From NCBI GenBank assembly GCA_963921405.1, contig OY992881.1, positions 93,324,557 through 93,388,556 on the forward strand: a stretch of 64,000 bases of DNA. Direction: 5' to 3'. The notes under the pieces were generated by a model. That model was not told the DNA's origin. It worked only from the letters and a program-made list of their open reading frames with translations, and did not search any database. Positions 1 to 12,420 of the stretch are shown piece by piece. Numbering within the stretch: position 1 is the stretch's first letter; the number at the start of each line of letters is the position of its first letter. The position numbers were made by a program, and so were the translations under genes. The DNA comes from Cepaea hortensis (Eukaryota > Mollusca > Gastropoda > Stylommatophora > Helicidae).

Positions 1-111
1 AGATTAGATAGATAGGACAGACAGATAGATTAGATAGATTGATATCGGTAGGTCGGTCGGTCTGTCGGTGGGTGGGTGGTCGGGCCGGCAGGCAGGCAGA
101 TAGATAGATAA

Positions 112-170
<59 letters not shown>

Positions 171-183
171 TATAGATAGATCC

Positions 184-803
184 ATCCATCCATCATGTGC
201 CATGCCGGTAAGCGTGGGCGGTCATGTTCTGCCATCTCACTCGATCAACAGAGTCGTGGATCAGTTCCGTGTTTTTGTCTCGACCATGCCACAAGGCCAA
301 GCCATCCAGATACTTGTTTCTAGGTCTTCCCCTTGGTCTGTTCCCCTCGATCTTACCAGTTGTCACCAAGTTCTCCAAATCATTTCTTCTCATAACATGC
401 CCAAAAAATTGTGACTGTCTACGTCTAATGTCTCTGATCAGTTTACGATCTTCATTTGTTTCTTGAAGGACTTGTTCATTGGTCTTTCTGGCTGTCCATG
501 GTATTCTTTGCATTTTCCTCAGAAACCACATTTCTACAGCCATCAGATATTTTTCAGCCTGGCTGCTCATTGTCCAAGCTTCACATCCATATAAAAGTAC
601 AGGTTCTATGTAGCATCTCAACACTCTTTTTCTCGTTTCAATTGACATCTTTTTATTGGTCAGTATGTTTTTCATCTTGCTAAAGGCTACTTTTGCCATG
701 GCGATTCTTGTTCTAATCTCTTCAAGGCATCTCCCATCAGATGTTATTACTGTTCCGAGGTAATTGTACCTATTCACTTGTTGAAGAGTATTCCCATTTA
801 CAA
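184..803 (-). mobile_element. RTE/BovB-like LINE fragment (C-terminal RT region)
   Basis: A minus-strand open frame from about 803 to 193 encodes the post-RT C-terminal region typical of RTE/BovB LINEs. Visible blocks in order are NYLGTVITSDGRC, LLYGCEAWT, MWFLRKMQRIPWTARKTN, RRRQSQFFGHVMRR, and TTGKIEG followed by RPRGRPR. The copy is 5'-truncated, since the RT catalytic motifs are missing. Its 3' end runs into short GATG repeats at 183-196 and then into the surrounding GATA array. The open frame is about 200 codons and lacks internal stops, so the insertion is fairly recent. A snap-back inverted repeat marks its 5' junction (789-816). Confidence 0.85.
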
Positions 804-816
804 GTAAATGGGAATA
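789..816. repeat. 13-bp snap-back inverted repeat at LINE 5' junction
   Basis: TATTCCCATTTAC (789-801), a 2-base spacer, then GTAAATGGGAATA (804-816). The arm facing the LINE belongs to its coding frame (VNGNTLQQ on the minus strand). The other arm is an inverted copy abutting the GATA repeat. Confidence 0.85.
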
Positions 817-965
817 TAGATAGATAGATAGATAGATATCGGTAGGTCGGTCGGTTAATGGGTGGGTGGGCCGGCAGGCAGGCAGACAGACAGACAGATA
901 GATTAGATAGATAGGACAGACAGATAGATTAGATAGATAGGACAGACAGATAGATTAGATTAGAT

Positions 966-1043
<78 letters not shown>

Positions 1044-1135
1044 TCGGTAGGTCGGTCGGTCGGTTGGTGGGTGGGTGGGCCGGCAGGCAGGCAGTCAGGC
1101 AGACAGACAGACAGATAGATTAGATAGATAGATAA

Positions 1136-1209
<74 letters not shown>

Positions 1210-1356
1210 GGATAGATAGATAGATAGATATCTGTCGGTCGGTCGGTCGGTATGTGGGTGGGTGGGCCGGCAGGCAGGCAGAGAGACAGACAGACATACA
1301 GACAGACATACAGACAGACAGACAGACAGACAGATAGATATATAGACAGATTGATT

Positions 1357-1408
<52 letters not shown>

Positions 1409-1461
1409 TCGGTACGTCGGTCGGTTGGTCGGTGGGTGGGTGGGCCGGCAGGCAGGCAGGC

Positions 1462-1508
<47 letters not shown>

Positions 1509-1521
1509 TAGATAGATATAT

Positions 1522-1579
<58 letters not shown>

Positions 1580-1661
1580 TCTGTCGGTCGGTCGGTCGGT
1601 CGGTATGTGGGTGGGTGCGCCGGCAGGCAGGCAGACAGACAGACATATAGATTAGATAGAT

Positions 1662-1729
<68 letters not shown>

Positions 1730-1738
1730 CAGATAGAC

Positions 1739-1783
<45 letters not shown>

Positions 1784-1866
1784 TCTGTCGGTCGGTCGGT
1801 ATGTGGGTGGGTGGGCCGGCAGGCAGGCAGGCAGACAGACAGATAGATTAGATAGATTAGATAGAT

Positions 1867-1946
<80 letters not shown>

Positions 1947-2059
1947 GATAGATAGATAGATATCGGTACGTCGGTCGGTTGGTCGGTGGGTGGGTGGGCC
2001 GGCAGGCAGGCAGGCAGACAGGCAGACAGACAGACAGACAGATAGATAGATAGATATAT

Positions 2060-2097
<38 letters not shown>

Positions 2098-2180
2098 TCT
2101 GTCGGTCGGTCGGTCGGTCGGTATGTGGGTGGGTTGCGCCGGCGGGCAGGCAGACAGACAGACATATAGATTAGATAGAT

Positions 2181-2302
<122 letters not shown>

Positions 2303-2379
2303 TCGGTACGTCGGTCGATCGGTCGGTGGGTGGGTGGGTGGGCCGGCAGGCAGACAGGCAGACAGACAGACAGACAGAC

Positions 2380-2468
<89 letters not shown>

Positions 2469-2521
2469 TCGGTAGGTCGGTCGGTCTGTCGGTGGGTGGG
2501 TGGTCGGGCTGGCAGGCAGGC

Positions 2522-2635
<114 letters not shown>

Positions 2636-2720
2636 TCGGTAGGTCGGTGGGTCGGTGGGTAGGTGGATGGGTCAGCCGACCGGCAGACATTCAGACAGAC
2701 AGACATTCAGACAGACATTC

Positions 2721-2791
<71 letters not shown>

Positions 2792-2879
2792 TTGATTGAT
2801 TGATTGATTGATTTCCACCAGAAACCGGGCCTTGGCAGCTAGTTTATTTATATAATCACGTTTCATGAAAGAACCCACA

Positions 2880-3184
2880 TTTGGAGACGCCTCTGAATCT
2901 TCGCGCTGTTTGTTTGAAAACGAAAGTCACGTGAAAATTTTGAATAATTTGGGTCGAATCTTGGGGAAGCTGTAAAACTGTTAAAATCATGGTCGTAATC
3001 TTTAAGTCATAATTAATATACCGTATATAAGCTAACTTTAAAATCTGCTGTAAAATCTCCAGAACAAAAATTGTTTTGTTGGGTGGACATAATGATAACG
3101 TTATATACTAAATCTCATCATTTTATCTCAGCCCGTTACTGAGATATTGAATTTTATATTGAGGCAACCCAAAAAAAACACACT
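2880..3184. other. No recognised feature (AT-rich intergenic)
   Basis: I see no coding frame, repeat or RNA-like structure here beyond AT-rich sequence. Confidence 0.5.
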
Positions 3185-3425
3185 TTAGTTGCATATCCTT
3201 TACAGGACGTCGCAGCCAACCCCAGCATTGTTTTCTTCTGTTTGTGATTTCTTGGCATGTTTATATTACGTTCAGTAGTTTTGACTTGCTTCCTCGACGA
3301 CAGACACTCATGCTACTTTATGAACAAAGTAGCAGGGTAGTCTACTTCTAAATCGCCCGTAATCGAACTCGGTAAAGCGGGATTGCATTTGTAAGCTCTT
3401 CGCCACGGCGCCTGCGAGAATATGA
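3185..3425 (-). mobile_element. SINE-1 copy (tRNA-derived, 3' hairpin family)
   Basis: Read on the minus strand, it has a tRNA-like head (GGCGCCGTGGCGAAGAG), a box-B-like GTTCGATTACGGGCG, the body block shared with the other SINE-1 copies, and a 3' terminal TCCTGTAAAGGA hairpin followed by TATGCAACTA. Orientation is set by homology to the copy at 19721-19944, which has a clear TSD. Confidence 0.75.
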
Positions 3426-3713
3426 AATGCTCCTCCTTTAACTCTTTCGCTACCGTGCGCCCATCTGTGGACAGAATGGATTTGCTGTAATGGCAGTCCG
3501 CCCTTTTCGTCCCACAAAATGATCAGTGGTTTATTTCACATATTTCTGCTCCGTTTCGGAATTTTAAGTTACAGTAAACTAAAAAGTAGTAAAGCCGAAA
3601 GATCTCTACGCCATCTTTGAGCGGTCAATCGTTTTATAATTTTGGATTCTTGTGAATTTTTAGTTTTAAGGTAGTGTTAATTTGTTTGTTTTGGTTTTTC
3701 ACAATGGAAACGC

Positions 3714-4640
3714 CCACCAGTTTGCGTCCACGTAGTATGACTAGAGATCAAGCTAGATTATTGTTTATAATAATATGTGAATGTGAATATTTAGAAAGTA
3801 GTTTTAGTTGTGTCTAAAGTTTTAGCACGTGGTGATAAAGAAAAACCAGTGAATGTTCGTCAACAGCTGAGTGTTTGACAATGAAGCACGAATGGCTGAA
3901 GTTTACGTCTGTCATTATTGCTATGGGACTTGATCCAAGACCATGTATCAAAGACTACCGGTGTACAAGTGCACATTTATATACTCCTTGGTATGTGGCA
4001 CTGCCACTACGTTTCCCAGTAATCAATTAGAAAATTATAATATATTTATCACACCATGTTTCATGTATGTCAACCTGAGGGTACCCCCAAAAAAAAAAAA
4101 ATTTATCCTCTTGTTGACTCTGAAGAATATCCAGGAAGCATTTTACCCATTTGAAAATGTGTCCATTGATGATATGATTATTTGGTGGAAGGGCTAAACA
4201 AAGCTAAAAAAAAACCATGCATTGTTGTCTCTACCAAGTCTGTAGTTAGAACTGTTGAGAGCGGATTGCGAAAACCGCAAAGCAAGCTGAAGATGGTCTC
4301 CATGAAAATAACACGGCGATGAATGGCTGCGACAGAATGGACCAAATGGTTGGATATTATAATATCCATGATAGGAAAACCATTACGTGGTGGAAGAATA
4401 TCTACTACTAGATCTTTGAAATTGCACAGATCAATGCTCACATCCTACATTCCATATGGCAAACAGAGAAAGGAGGAAAAAAAATTGTTATAGAAGGATT
4501 TCAAGTAAAGGAAAGTGCACATCGCGAAGTAGCTCAGAGTATTCCTGAAAGTTTGACACTCTGCCTGCCGAAGAATTTCAGTCTGTTGCAGGAAATTATG
4601 CCGAAAGATTTACATGAGCCAAGCATTTAATAGAATTTGT
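3714..4640 (+). pseudogene. Decayed piggyBac-like (PGBD) transposase
   Basis: Three frames together show the order of a piggyBac DDE transposase. Near the start, MTRDQARLL resembles PGBD N-termini. At 3882-4030, LKFTSVIIAMGLDPRPCIKDY matches the 'flGi-mGi-p-irdYWs' block. At 4141-4197, FENVSIDDMIIWWKG corresponds to the 'SiDE-mi-fkGr' catalytic aspartate region. At 4318-4450, CDRMDQMVGYYNIHDRKT, then WWK and AQINAHILH match the terminal 'D--Dqm--YY' block. In-frame stops (for example after IYY near 4409), frameshifts and missing central sequence make it a relic. It is about 310 codons long against 550-600 in functional family members. I did not find its terminal repeats. Confidence 0.7.
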
Positions 4641-4848
4641 CGGTGTCAATAGAGACTGTGTTTTTGCAGCACTCGAACTAAACGACACATATCATATTTT
4701 GTTTGCTCCGGCTGCACTAATAGACCAGACTTGTGCGCCAAAGTTTGCGTTGCAGCCTATCACAAATAGACTGCCACATATAGTAAATAAAAACAAACAG
4801 ACATGACAATTAAATGTAAATCTGCCAAGTGTTGTCCTAATTTTTGTC

Positions 4849-6035
4849 TGACAAAAAAAAAATACATGATTCAGAATCTGCGGCGAAACTTCTTTTCGGA
4901 TGGTTGATTGGAAGCAATGGTGTTTATAGTTTAGAATAGTGTTGTTTGTTCAGTAAATTCAATTGGATTAGCAGTGATCAGGATATTGGATAACAACGCC
5001 CCCTCGGTAAGTACAATGTTTACATTATTTTTACCTCTTTTTAACAAATTATTTTAGAAGTTATATTATTATTTGTATTTTATTTACAACATACAGCAAA
5101 AATTCTCCTACCAACATATTCCTTGTGCTATCTCCTTTATTTTGATATATAATACAACATTTCTGCTACAATGTTAACCATTTTCATAACATTATTGCGA
5201 CATACACCAATTTCCAGATTTCGGCCATTAGTTTTTTTCATTTGTGTGAAAAAGACATGGTTCAGAATATGCACCAAAACTTCCTTTTGGGTGATTTAAA
5301 TGAGCAATACTGTTTATATTCTTGAAGACAAGTGGTGTTTGTTTGATTATTCAGTAAATTAAACATGATTAGCAGTATAGGAGTGTAGAAAACACATTCT
5401 AAATGCAATGTTTACATTATTTTTACCTACTTTTGTCCAATTATTTTACAAATTATATTATTATTTTTATTTTATTTACAACCTAAAGCAAACATTCTCC
5501 TACCAACATATTCCTTGTGCAATCCCCTTTATTTTGATATATAATACAACATTTCTGCTACAATTGTAACCATTTTCATAACTTTACTGTGACAGACCCC
5601 ACCTTCAAGATTTCAGCCATTATTTTTTGTCATTATTTGTGAAAAATACATGGTTCAGAATATGCACCAAAACTTCTTTTTGGGTTACTTTAATGCGCAA
5701 TACTGTTTATATTCTTGAAGACAAGTGGTGTTTGTTTGATTATTCAGTAAATTAAACATGATTAGCAGTATAGGAGTGTAGAAAACACCTTATATGTGCA
5801 GTTTTTTAAATAATTTTTACCTCTTTAATTTCATTTGTTATTATTAAACCTCTCATTATTGTCATAATATTTGTAACCTATCAATTAATTATTAACACTG
5901 TCATGTTCCTTGTGCAATCCTCTTTAATTTGATATGTAATACAATAGGTCTTCTACCACCTTAACCATTTTAAAAGCATTATTGTAACACACCCCTAGTT
6001 CCAATTTTCTGCCATAAATGTCTGTTTGGTCACAG
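4849..6035. repeat. Tandem repeat, period about 392 bp, three copies
   Basis: The block ACATGRTTCAGAAT recurs at 4864, 5255 and 5648. Each is followed by the same AT-rich sequence, including CTCCTACCAACATATTCC and TTTATTTTGATATATAATAC. Copies 1 and 2 are collinear; copy 3 diverges in its last third. It follows directly downstream of the piggyBac relic and may be its 3' non-coding end or a local satellite. Confidence 0.8.
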
Positions 6036-6682
6036 CCCAGTTTTTGTTTGGTAGTGAAAGAGTTAATACATGTGAGCATTTAGTGCCTTCTGAAGGTCTT
6101 AATTAATCGTATTTTATTCCTCCACGTTCCCTCGGTGTAAAACTTGCCTACAACGCTAGTGCACCCTTCGCTCAATTGCATCCATTAACATGGTTATGGT
6201 ATGGTAAACTAATTATAGAGCAAACCTGATAAGGCGAACCCACCTGGGACACAAGAAATAATTCTTCTTTTCAGAAATCCCTCTTATAAGAGTTCAAGAC
6301 CAGTCCTTGCGAGGACTAAATGAGTTCAACAACAGTCCTTGCGAGGACTATACCACTCTTTCTGAGGACTAAACACGTTCAAGACCGGAAGCAACGAGCA
6401 ACTAGGAGGCTATTGAATCTGGCAGGTCCTCGACATGACCGGTCCTCATCAGGAGCAATTCAACGCAGTAATGCAAATACCAATCAGCGATGGTTCAAGA
6501 ATATATTAATGCATTTACAACGTACAATACAATATTGTTTTTTAACAACAGAAATTCGCCACATTCGAGATACGGTTAGCACTTTATAATGTTCTTGACA
6601 ACTTCCATGTTAATGAGGAGTAACTCACGTAAGAGGACGCTGAGCATTTATTTTGTTACGGCCCTTTAAATATGAAACTATG

Positions 6683-7380
6683 ACAGCAAGTTAACCAATT
6701 AATCAATTAAGTGGCGTCTCCGCAATGAAGGTTGGCTGCAATGGATCTCCAACACTGTCTGTCTCTTGCCTTGACTGTACATTCTGTCAGGCTGATGTTC
6801 GTCCATCTCTTGATGTTATCCCCCCACTTGTATCGTTGTCAACCTCTTGCTCACTTGCCCTCAACCTTGCTTTCAGTATGGTTTTTATGAGTATCATGTC
6901 TTTTAACGTGACCAAAATATTTCACTTGTCTCCTCTTTATTTCTTTCATCAACTCTCTCTTCATTCCCAGTGTTTCTAGAACCTCTGCATTTGTTTGTGT
7001 TTGTTTCCATGAAATACGACCTATTCGTCTGTATATCCACATCTCCGGGGCTTCTATGCGACTTTCTAGTTGCTTGTTCAATGTCCAGGCTTCCGCGCCA
7101 TACAGTAACGGTGAATATTCGAGGCATTTGACAAATCTGATTTTTAATGCGTTATTAATCTCTCTAGATGTTAATACCGATTTCATGCCGTTGGAAGCAT
7201 TTTTGGCCATTCCTATTCTCTTTTTAATTTCCATTTCACTTCTGCCATCATCTGTTATTATTTGTCCAAGATAAGAGAAACTTGTTACTTGTTCTAGTAT
7301 CTGCCCGTTTATTGTGATGTTCATTGATGACCTTTCTTTTCACTGCAAATTATCATAGTTTTTTGGATGTTAATATCTAA
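6683..7380 (-). mobile_element. RTE/BovB-like LINE fragment, second subfamily
   Basis: The minus strand encodes NIQKTMIIC, then NITINGQILEQV, FSYLGQIITDDGRSEMEIKK, LLYGAEAWTLNKQ, MWIYRRIGRISW, EIKRRQVKYFGHVKRH, and after frame breaks KRWTNISL and CWRSIAANLHCGDAT. This is the RTE post-RT region with its own 3' end, GGAGACGCCACTTAATTGAT. It is 5'-truncated. Several stops follow residue 157 of the main open frame. The sequence differs clearly from the family at 184-803 and 33832-35540. Confidence 0.8.
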
Positions 7381-7659
7381 GCCACATTAACCCACTGTTA
7401 ACCATCACGTCTTGAAAGCCCAGACACATGCAGACATAGGAGAGCAGTCTATATCAACAGTGGAGAAGGAAGAGAGCTGACATCAAACCCTTGACCGACT
7501 GCGCTCATGCCATTGTTCCTGCAACGTCCTAACCAGCCCTCCCACTGTCTAAACAAATGTATTCCAAAGAGGCTGGGGCATATTGTCTCAATTATTTAAC
7601 CTCTAGATTGGCATTATATTTATTTTTTTTTTAAGCATTCCATTTTCAGATATTTATTC

Positions 7660-8310
7660 TAACTCGTGTGCTGCCAGTCATTACTGGCACAGATGTTCCT
7701 GGATACCATATCAAGTTGTTCAACATCTTCTCTCTTGGTCTCTTCCCCCCACCTCTCGTCCAACTTTCCCGTTGACACGATGTAATTCAGTTTTTTTTTC
7801 CGTCTCCTGACATGCCCAAACTATGTTGACTGCAGTCTTCTTTTGATGCGAGTAACTAGTTCTTTTTGTGAGTTAAGACCCTTCAAGATATCTTCATTAC
7901 TATGTCTGTTGGTACACAGTATTCTCATGGTTCTTCTATACAAGCATATCTCCACAGCTTTCACATAATTCCTCACTTTGCTAATTATTCGCAATTAATT
8001 ATGTGCACCAGGTTTGGCTCGACATAGCTCTTAAGAACTCTATTTCTCACCAGAATGGCAAAGTCATATTGAACAGAAGTCTTCATCATGTGAAATGCTG
8101 CTGTTAATTGGGATATTGTACATTTACCTTTTTAAATACATCTTTTACCAAAGTATCTAAATACTTAAATACATTGGTTTGTTTGAGATTACTTCCATTC
8201 ACTGTGATGTTGCATTTGGGAAGACACGTGTTTCTTTGTAATGTACATAAACTTATGTTTTTCTGTTGTTCAGACTAAGTCCTTTGTTTTGACTTTCTGT
8301 TGCATTTAAA
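7660..8310 (-). mobile_element. Degenerate RTE-like LINE fragment
   Basis: Broken minus-strand frames give CLYRRTMRILCTNRHSNEDI, NSQKELVTRIKRRLQ, FGHVRRRKK and VSTGKLDERW, which align in order with the RTE C-terminal region. No long open frame survives. The part from about 7990 to 8310 carries the more upstream blocks, including the NVTVNGS-type segment near 8190. Confidence 0.6.
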
Positions 8311-8331
8311 TGTATCATTTCTTTTAACTAC

Positions 8332-8573
8332 CGGCTCCGTGGCCGAGGAGTTAGCAGCTTTCTCCGCTAACTCCGAATACTCTCGTCACGTGACGCGACG
8401 AGAATTAGCAGTGGTTCGAATCGCAAAAGTGACTTATGAGAGTATGGAGCCGGTCGCTCAGAAAGTCGTGGCGTGCTGATGAGCGTAATCTAGCCTAGGA
8501 ATCAACATACAGCTGAAAGATGCTGGTGTTGACCGCAATATCCTGAAACAGGATGGAAACGCGGAAAAAAAAA
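8332..8573 (+). mobile_element. SINE-1 copy (tRNA-derived, 3' hairpin family)
   Basis: Head CTCCGTGGCCGAGGAGTTAGC (box-A-like), box-B-like GTGGTTCGAATCGC, body, then the 3' block GCTGGTGTTGACCGCAATAT with terminal hairpin TCCTGAAACAGGA, followed by an A-rich tail. This is the best preserved head among the copies here. Confidence 0.8.
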
Positions 8574-8599
8574 AAATTTCTTTTCACTGCATTTAATTT

Positions 8600-9400
8600 T
8601 CAGCAATCAAAGCCCTGTTATAAGCATATCGCAAGTTGTTTATATTGTTGTTTGTCCATCAAGAATGATGATGATCATTCATTTCATCCAGTGGGGTTGA
8701 AAGTATAGAGCCGTAAGTTCTAAGATGGCCGATAAGGTTCTTTGACAATGTGGGCAAACAATGCTTGATATTCCAGGAGGAGGATCTCCTGCTGTGGTTT
8801 TTCTGTCCAGCCTTTTCTTCACAGCTCTTGCAGTCCTGGCTGCTTCACAAGTGCGTAATTATGTACGCCATGAATTTCGGTCTTTGGCAGAAATCTCCCA
8901 GGTGTCATGATGAATTCCAAAAGCTTTCAGTGAGATTTTCAGAGTGTCTTTAAAGCGTTTTCTCTGGCAACCTTGGGAGCGTTTACCACAACGCAGCTCA
9001 CCGTAAAAAATGTGTTTAGGGAGCCTGTGATCTAACATGCGAATTAAGTGACAAGCCTAGCGAATCTGATTATTCATTAGTAGAGTGTGGATACTGGGCA
9101 TGGACGCTCTTTCTAGAACTTCAGTGTCTGGGATCTTGTCTTGCCATTTAATCTCCAACACCTCCCTAAAGCAGACTGTGTGGAAGTTTCCTAGCGTGTC
9201 GCTGAAAAACAGTCCATTTCACCTATCAACTTATATATTTCGGAAGTTTGTGTGGCTATTTCCCTTCCCCTTGTCTTCTACAAAATAAAATACAGGGATC
9301 GTACATTGACATTATTTTACGTTTCACCTTTCATTTAAAACATGTGGGAGTATCGAGACGACAGTTGTGTAACTGGGCCGAGATCTTTATATAGCTGTAA
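8600..9400. other. No recognised gene
   Basis: Short open frames only, without domains. Part of 8700-9300 reads like minus-strand LINE debris (for example TCACAAGTGCGTAATTATG-type sequence), but I cannot place it in a family. Confidence 0.4.
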
Positions 9401-9429
9401 CACACGCTTCTCCAGGAGGAACAAGGAAG

Positions 9430-9570
9430 AAGAGGAGGTAGACAGAACTATCACATACAATCTGGGAGCCCAAGTCACTTAAACAAATTCTCGCCTTGAA
9501 GGGAATCGAATCATAACACGTGACTATCAGACCGACTACAGCAGTGCCACCCTCGTGTATGTTCTTTCAC
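9430..9570 (-). mobile_element. Possible tRNA-like SINE head
   Basis: The minus strand reads GGTGGCACTGCTGTAGTCGG, then GATTCGATTCCC about 30 bases later, a plausible box A/box B pair. No second copy was recognised, so the family is undefined. Confidence 0.35.
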
Positions 9571-9579
9571 AGATTGAAA

Positions 9580-11330
9580 CAACGGGCACATTATAAGTTT
9601 TGAGCGCGCCTGAACCAGTGTGACATCTGTAGTAGAAGCCACAGCAGTATCAGTTGTGTCTCACTTGGGGCAGCGCATGATCAGTCTTAGTAGGCGTCTT
9701 ATTATTCTGTAGTGATAAAATCCTCGCCTAGGAGCAAGCACGACATTATGTTTCTGATCGTCAGAAGCGGTCCCCCTTCCTAGAATGTTTCGGCCCTTTA
9801 CCTTCTTGACACTCTCTGGGGGTAGGCCCAACCGGGTATTGACTCCAGGTGTCTTTCTCCTGCCGTGAGTTCGGTCTTTGCGTTGTTCAGTGCTTGTCCC
9901 ATACCTGCGAAAAATGTGTGCTCACAAGCTACCCCTCCCTCGGGGACGAGAGCCTTGGCCTCACACAAATCCTAGCATCTGTTGCCGTAGGAAGCCAGCT
10001 TCTTTCCTGGCCATTGCATAGTCTGTTGACAGTGAAATACGTAAATTCCCCAAGTGGAAGCTTCATCAACCAAGACCACATTCCAGCCATTTCTTATGTT
10101 CTGTGGTGAATCATACTGGGTTACATTTAATAAGCATCTGCAAAGATGTGAAGCTTCAATACCAGCATTGCATATCCCACTGAGTACTGAGCTTGGAGAC
10201 AGGAGTTGTGGGCAACAGTCTCCATGGAGGTGGTACTTTTGTATGGGATCAGGTAAAACTACCTTGTAAAACAAAGTATTTCAAACTCAAAGCGATTGTT
10301 GCAAGCAGCTTTCAGGGCCCAGACAGTCGTGAGTGTCACTGTATTTGACTTACGAGTTGAAAGCAGGTACGTTAGCGTAGTTAACAGGAAGCTACCTGTT
10401 GATAATATCGGAGGCCTGTGCTCATCATCTCGCTAAGTGAGGGGAAGACCTATTCCACCTGTACTCAGACCTACAAAATGTGATGGCCTTATCACTTCAC
10501 TGACTCATAGAAGGTGGTCGTGGATGGTCAGTATGCTCCGGGACAAATTTAAATCTTATTTTAAGTTAAAACTCAGTCTTCCTTAGGATTTACTTACCAA
10601 CTGGCCCATTGAATCAACTGGCCCATTGCAACAGTTAAATATAAAACTCACAGGACCTTGTCATTTTTGAAGAAATCAGTCTTGTGTCAAAGAGCACTTC
10701 ACAGAAAAATATAGCCATAAGAAGAAAGTTGATGATCACATAAAGCTCTGCTCTCACATTCTCTCGTACCCCAGCATTTTAAAGTAGACGTTTACAGCTT
10801 TGTTATAATTCAGTTCTGGAGTACCTATCTGTGTCATAACCCCCAAGTCTCACATTCATACATTGTTTTCAATTTTCTTGATGTAACTTTTTCTTGACTT
10901 CGTCTTTTTCTTAACTCCTGCAATTTTGCATCCAATAATTTCAATCACCAGTGTCTTTGATAAGTGGTCATGGTTGGTAATCCGACACAATCACCAATCT
11001 TGGACCAGGTTTGTGTTCCTGACCCCATCTGGCCCAGACATCCCATCCTTTCCTACAGCTCTTTCATATCAATACCAATTATTCCTATGTAATATGTGTA
11101 CAACATTGGAAGCGACCAATCATTTCTCCTCTTTAAATGTGTGTGAATGTACTGGACACAGTATTATGGTCTTTTGTGTTTGCATGTTTGTTAGTTGATC
11201 TATGCTGGTTTAATATAAAATTCTGAGACCTTAGGTGCTATCGTGCTATCTCAAAGATTAGATGTGAATTCTGTCCATATTCCATAGTTGTAGGTTCATG
11301 TGTATGAAAGACCTGGCTAATGTTTAGGGT
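9580..11330. other. Unannotated intergenic sequence
   Basis: I see no recognisable protein domain, tandem repeat or RNA gene. Short frames near 9849-10274 have no family features. Part of 9600-9850 resembles low-copy mobile debris, but this is not supported. Confidence 0.4.
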
Positions 11331-11334
11331 GTCT

Positions 11335-11425
11335 AGTTGGTCATGCGTCGAAGTACACTTGTTCCTGCAGCGAGGCGCAGTCGCCATTTCGAGGTGAGAG
11401 GTTCGAATCCCAGTCGGTAGCTATA
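11335..11425 (+). mobile_element. tRNA-like SINE head
   Basis: GTCTAGTTGGTCATGCGTC (box-A-like) is followed by GAGGTTCGAATCCCAG (a good box B). The spacing and unmatched arms do not make a functional tRNA, so a SINE remnant is more likely than a tRNA gene. Confidence 0.45.
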
Positions 11426-12126
11426 GCTTTCAGTGTTTATGTTGTCTAGTATGTTCTTTAATTTCTACTTCCTTCTTTTCACTTCTATGAGCATCAAACA
11501 ATACTTTGTGTGTTTATTTATAAACTGTCTTTCATACCAAACTTGCCATTTTGTACTAAGTTTTTGAGCTTATCTCAAATCATAACACTCCTTGAAATTA
11601 TTAGGCACCTCACATAACAATCATCAAGCACTTGTTGAAGAACATACAATAATGCTTCAAACTATAACAGACGCCACATGGAAACTATATTAGACTCTTT
11701 ATTATACTTGCACTTAATAATTGAGAGGAAACAAGAATGACAAGAAGAGTTCGATATATGTTGTTGAAAATATATATTCCATACAATCAAGAAACTAGAA
11801 CACTTTGAAAGACTCTTCAACTGAGAAAGTAAAAGTGTCAAAAATAGTAAATATAATTGTAAATTGTTAAAAGAATGCTAATATGAAAAAAATAATATAA
11901 TCACATTAATTTATCACAAAGTAGCATTGAGAAAAGATATCATCACACAATTATAATTTAATGCTAGTTAATTGGTGTAATAAAATCAGTTCTCACACAG
12001 CTAATTTTCCCATCAAAAGCAAAGAGAAAGCTATTGTGGATGAGTTATTAAGTAATATGGTTTATGAGCATCTAGCATAAAGCCTACTGCTTGTTTAGCG
12101 AAGGAAGACACTGATCAACAAGCACA

Positions 12127-12132
12127 TTTATT
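12127..12132 (-). promoter_or_regulatory. Candidate polyadenylation signal of the galectin gene
   Basis: AATAAA on the minus strand, about 39 nt beyond the galectin stop codon at 12171-12173. This implies a very short 3' UTR. Other AT-rich candidates lie further downstream near 11700. Confidence 0.4.
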
Positions 12133-12170
12133 TCAGACTGCTTAAACTGTCTGAGATGTCTTTATCTGAA

Positions 12171-12281
12171 TTACAGTTTAACGTAGTTCAGTCTCACATT
12201 GCCAACAACTTGCAGATGATTCAGTCGATCCAGCTTGACGCGATGTTCGAAATTGTCAAATTTTTCATCATTGACAGAAAT
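12171..12281 (-). CDS. Galectin exon 7: end of CRD2 and stop
   Basis: This exon encodes 36 residues and a TAA stop. It opens ISVNDEKFDNFEHRV and closes RLNHLQVVGNV then LNYVKL. This matches the final strands of a galectin CRD: the 'vyvNg-hf-dF-HRi' block, followed by 'l-v-Gdv-l--v' and a short end. The acceptor on the minus strand is TTTCTAG directly before ATT. It joins in phase 0 to the exon ending at 15159. On the plus strand the same bases give an unrelated 62-codon shadow frame. I chose the end by the in-frame stop immediately after the last beta strand. No extension or membrane segment follows. Confidence 0.88.
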   Translation of the reverse strand: MSVNDEKFDNFEHRVKLDRLNHLQVVGNVRLNYVKL

Positions 12282-12354
12282 CTAGAAACAAATAAATGGA
12301 TAAGACATCAGGAAAACATTCAGACCTTATTGTGGAATATATAAATATGGCTAG

Positions 12355-12420
12355 CGCTTCTTCTTCTTCCTTCTTCTCCTCCTCCTCTCCCCCTCCTCCT
12401 CCTGCTTCTTCTTCTTCATT
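12355..12420. repeat. TTC/TCC-rich simple repeat
   Basis: Pyrimidine-rich trinucleotide repeats lie within the last galectin intron. The glutamate-rich minus frame across it is low complexity. Confidence 0.7.

Noticed and set aside
8332..8420. Functional tRNA-Leu or tRNA-Ser gene
   Set aside because: Box A and B are present but the acceptor and anticodon stems do not pair, and the sequence continues into a shared SINE body. The same holds at 11335, 23313, 37900, 39458 and 51555.
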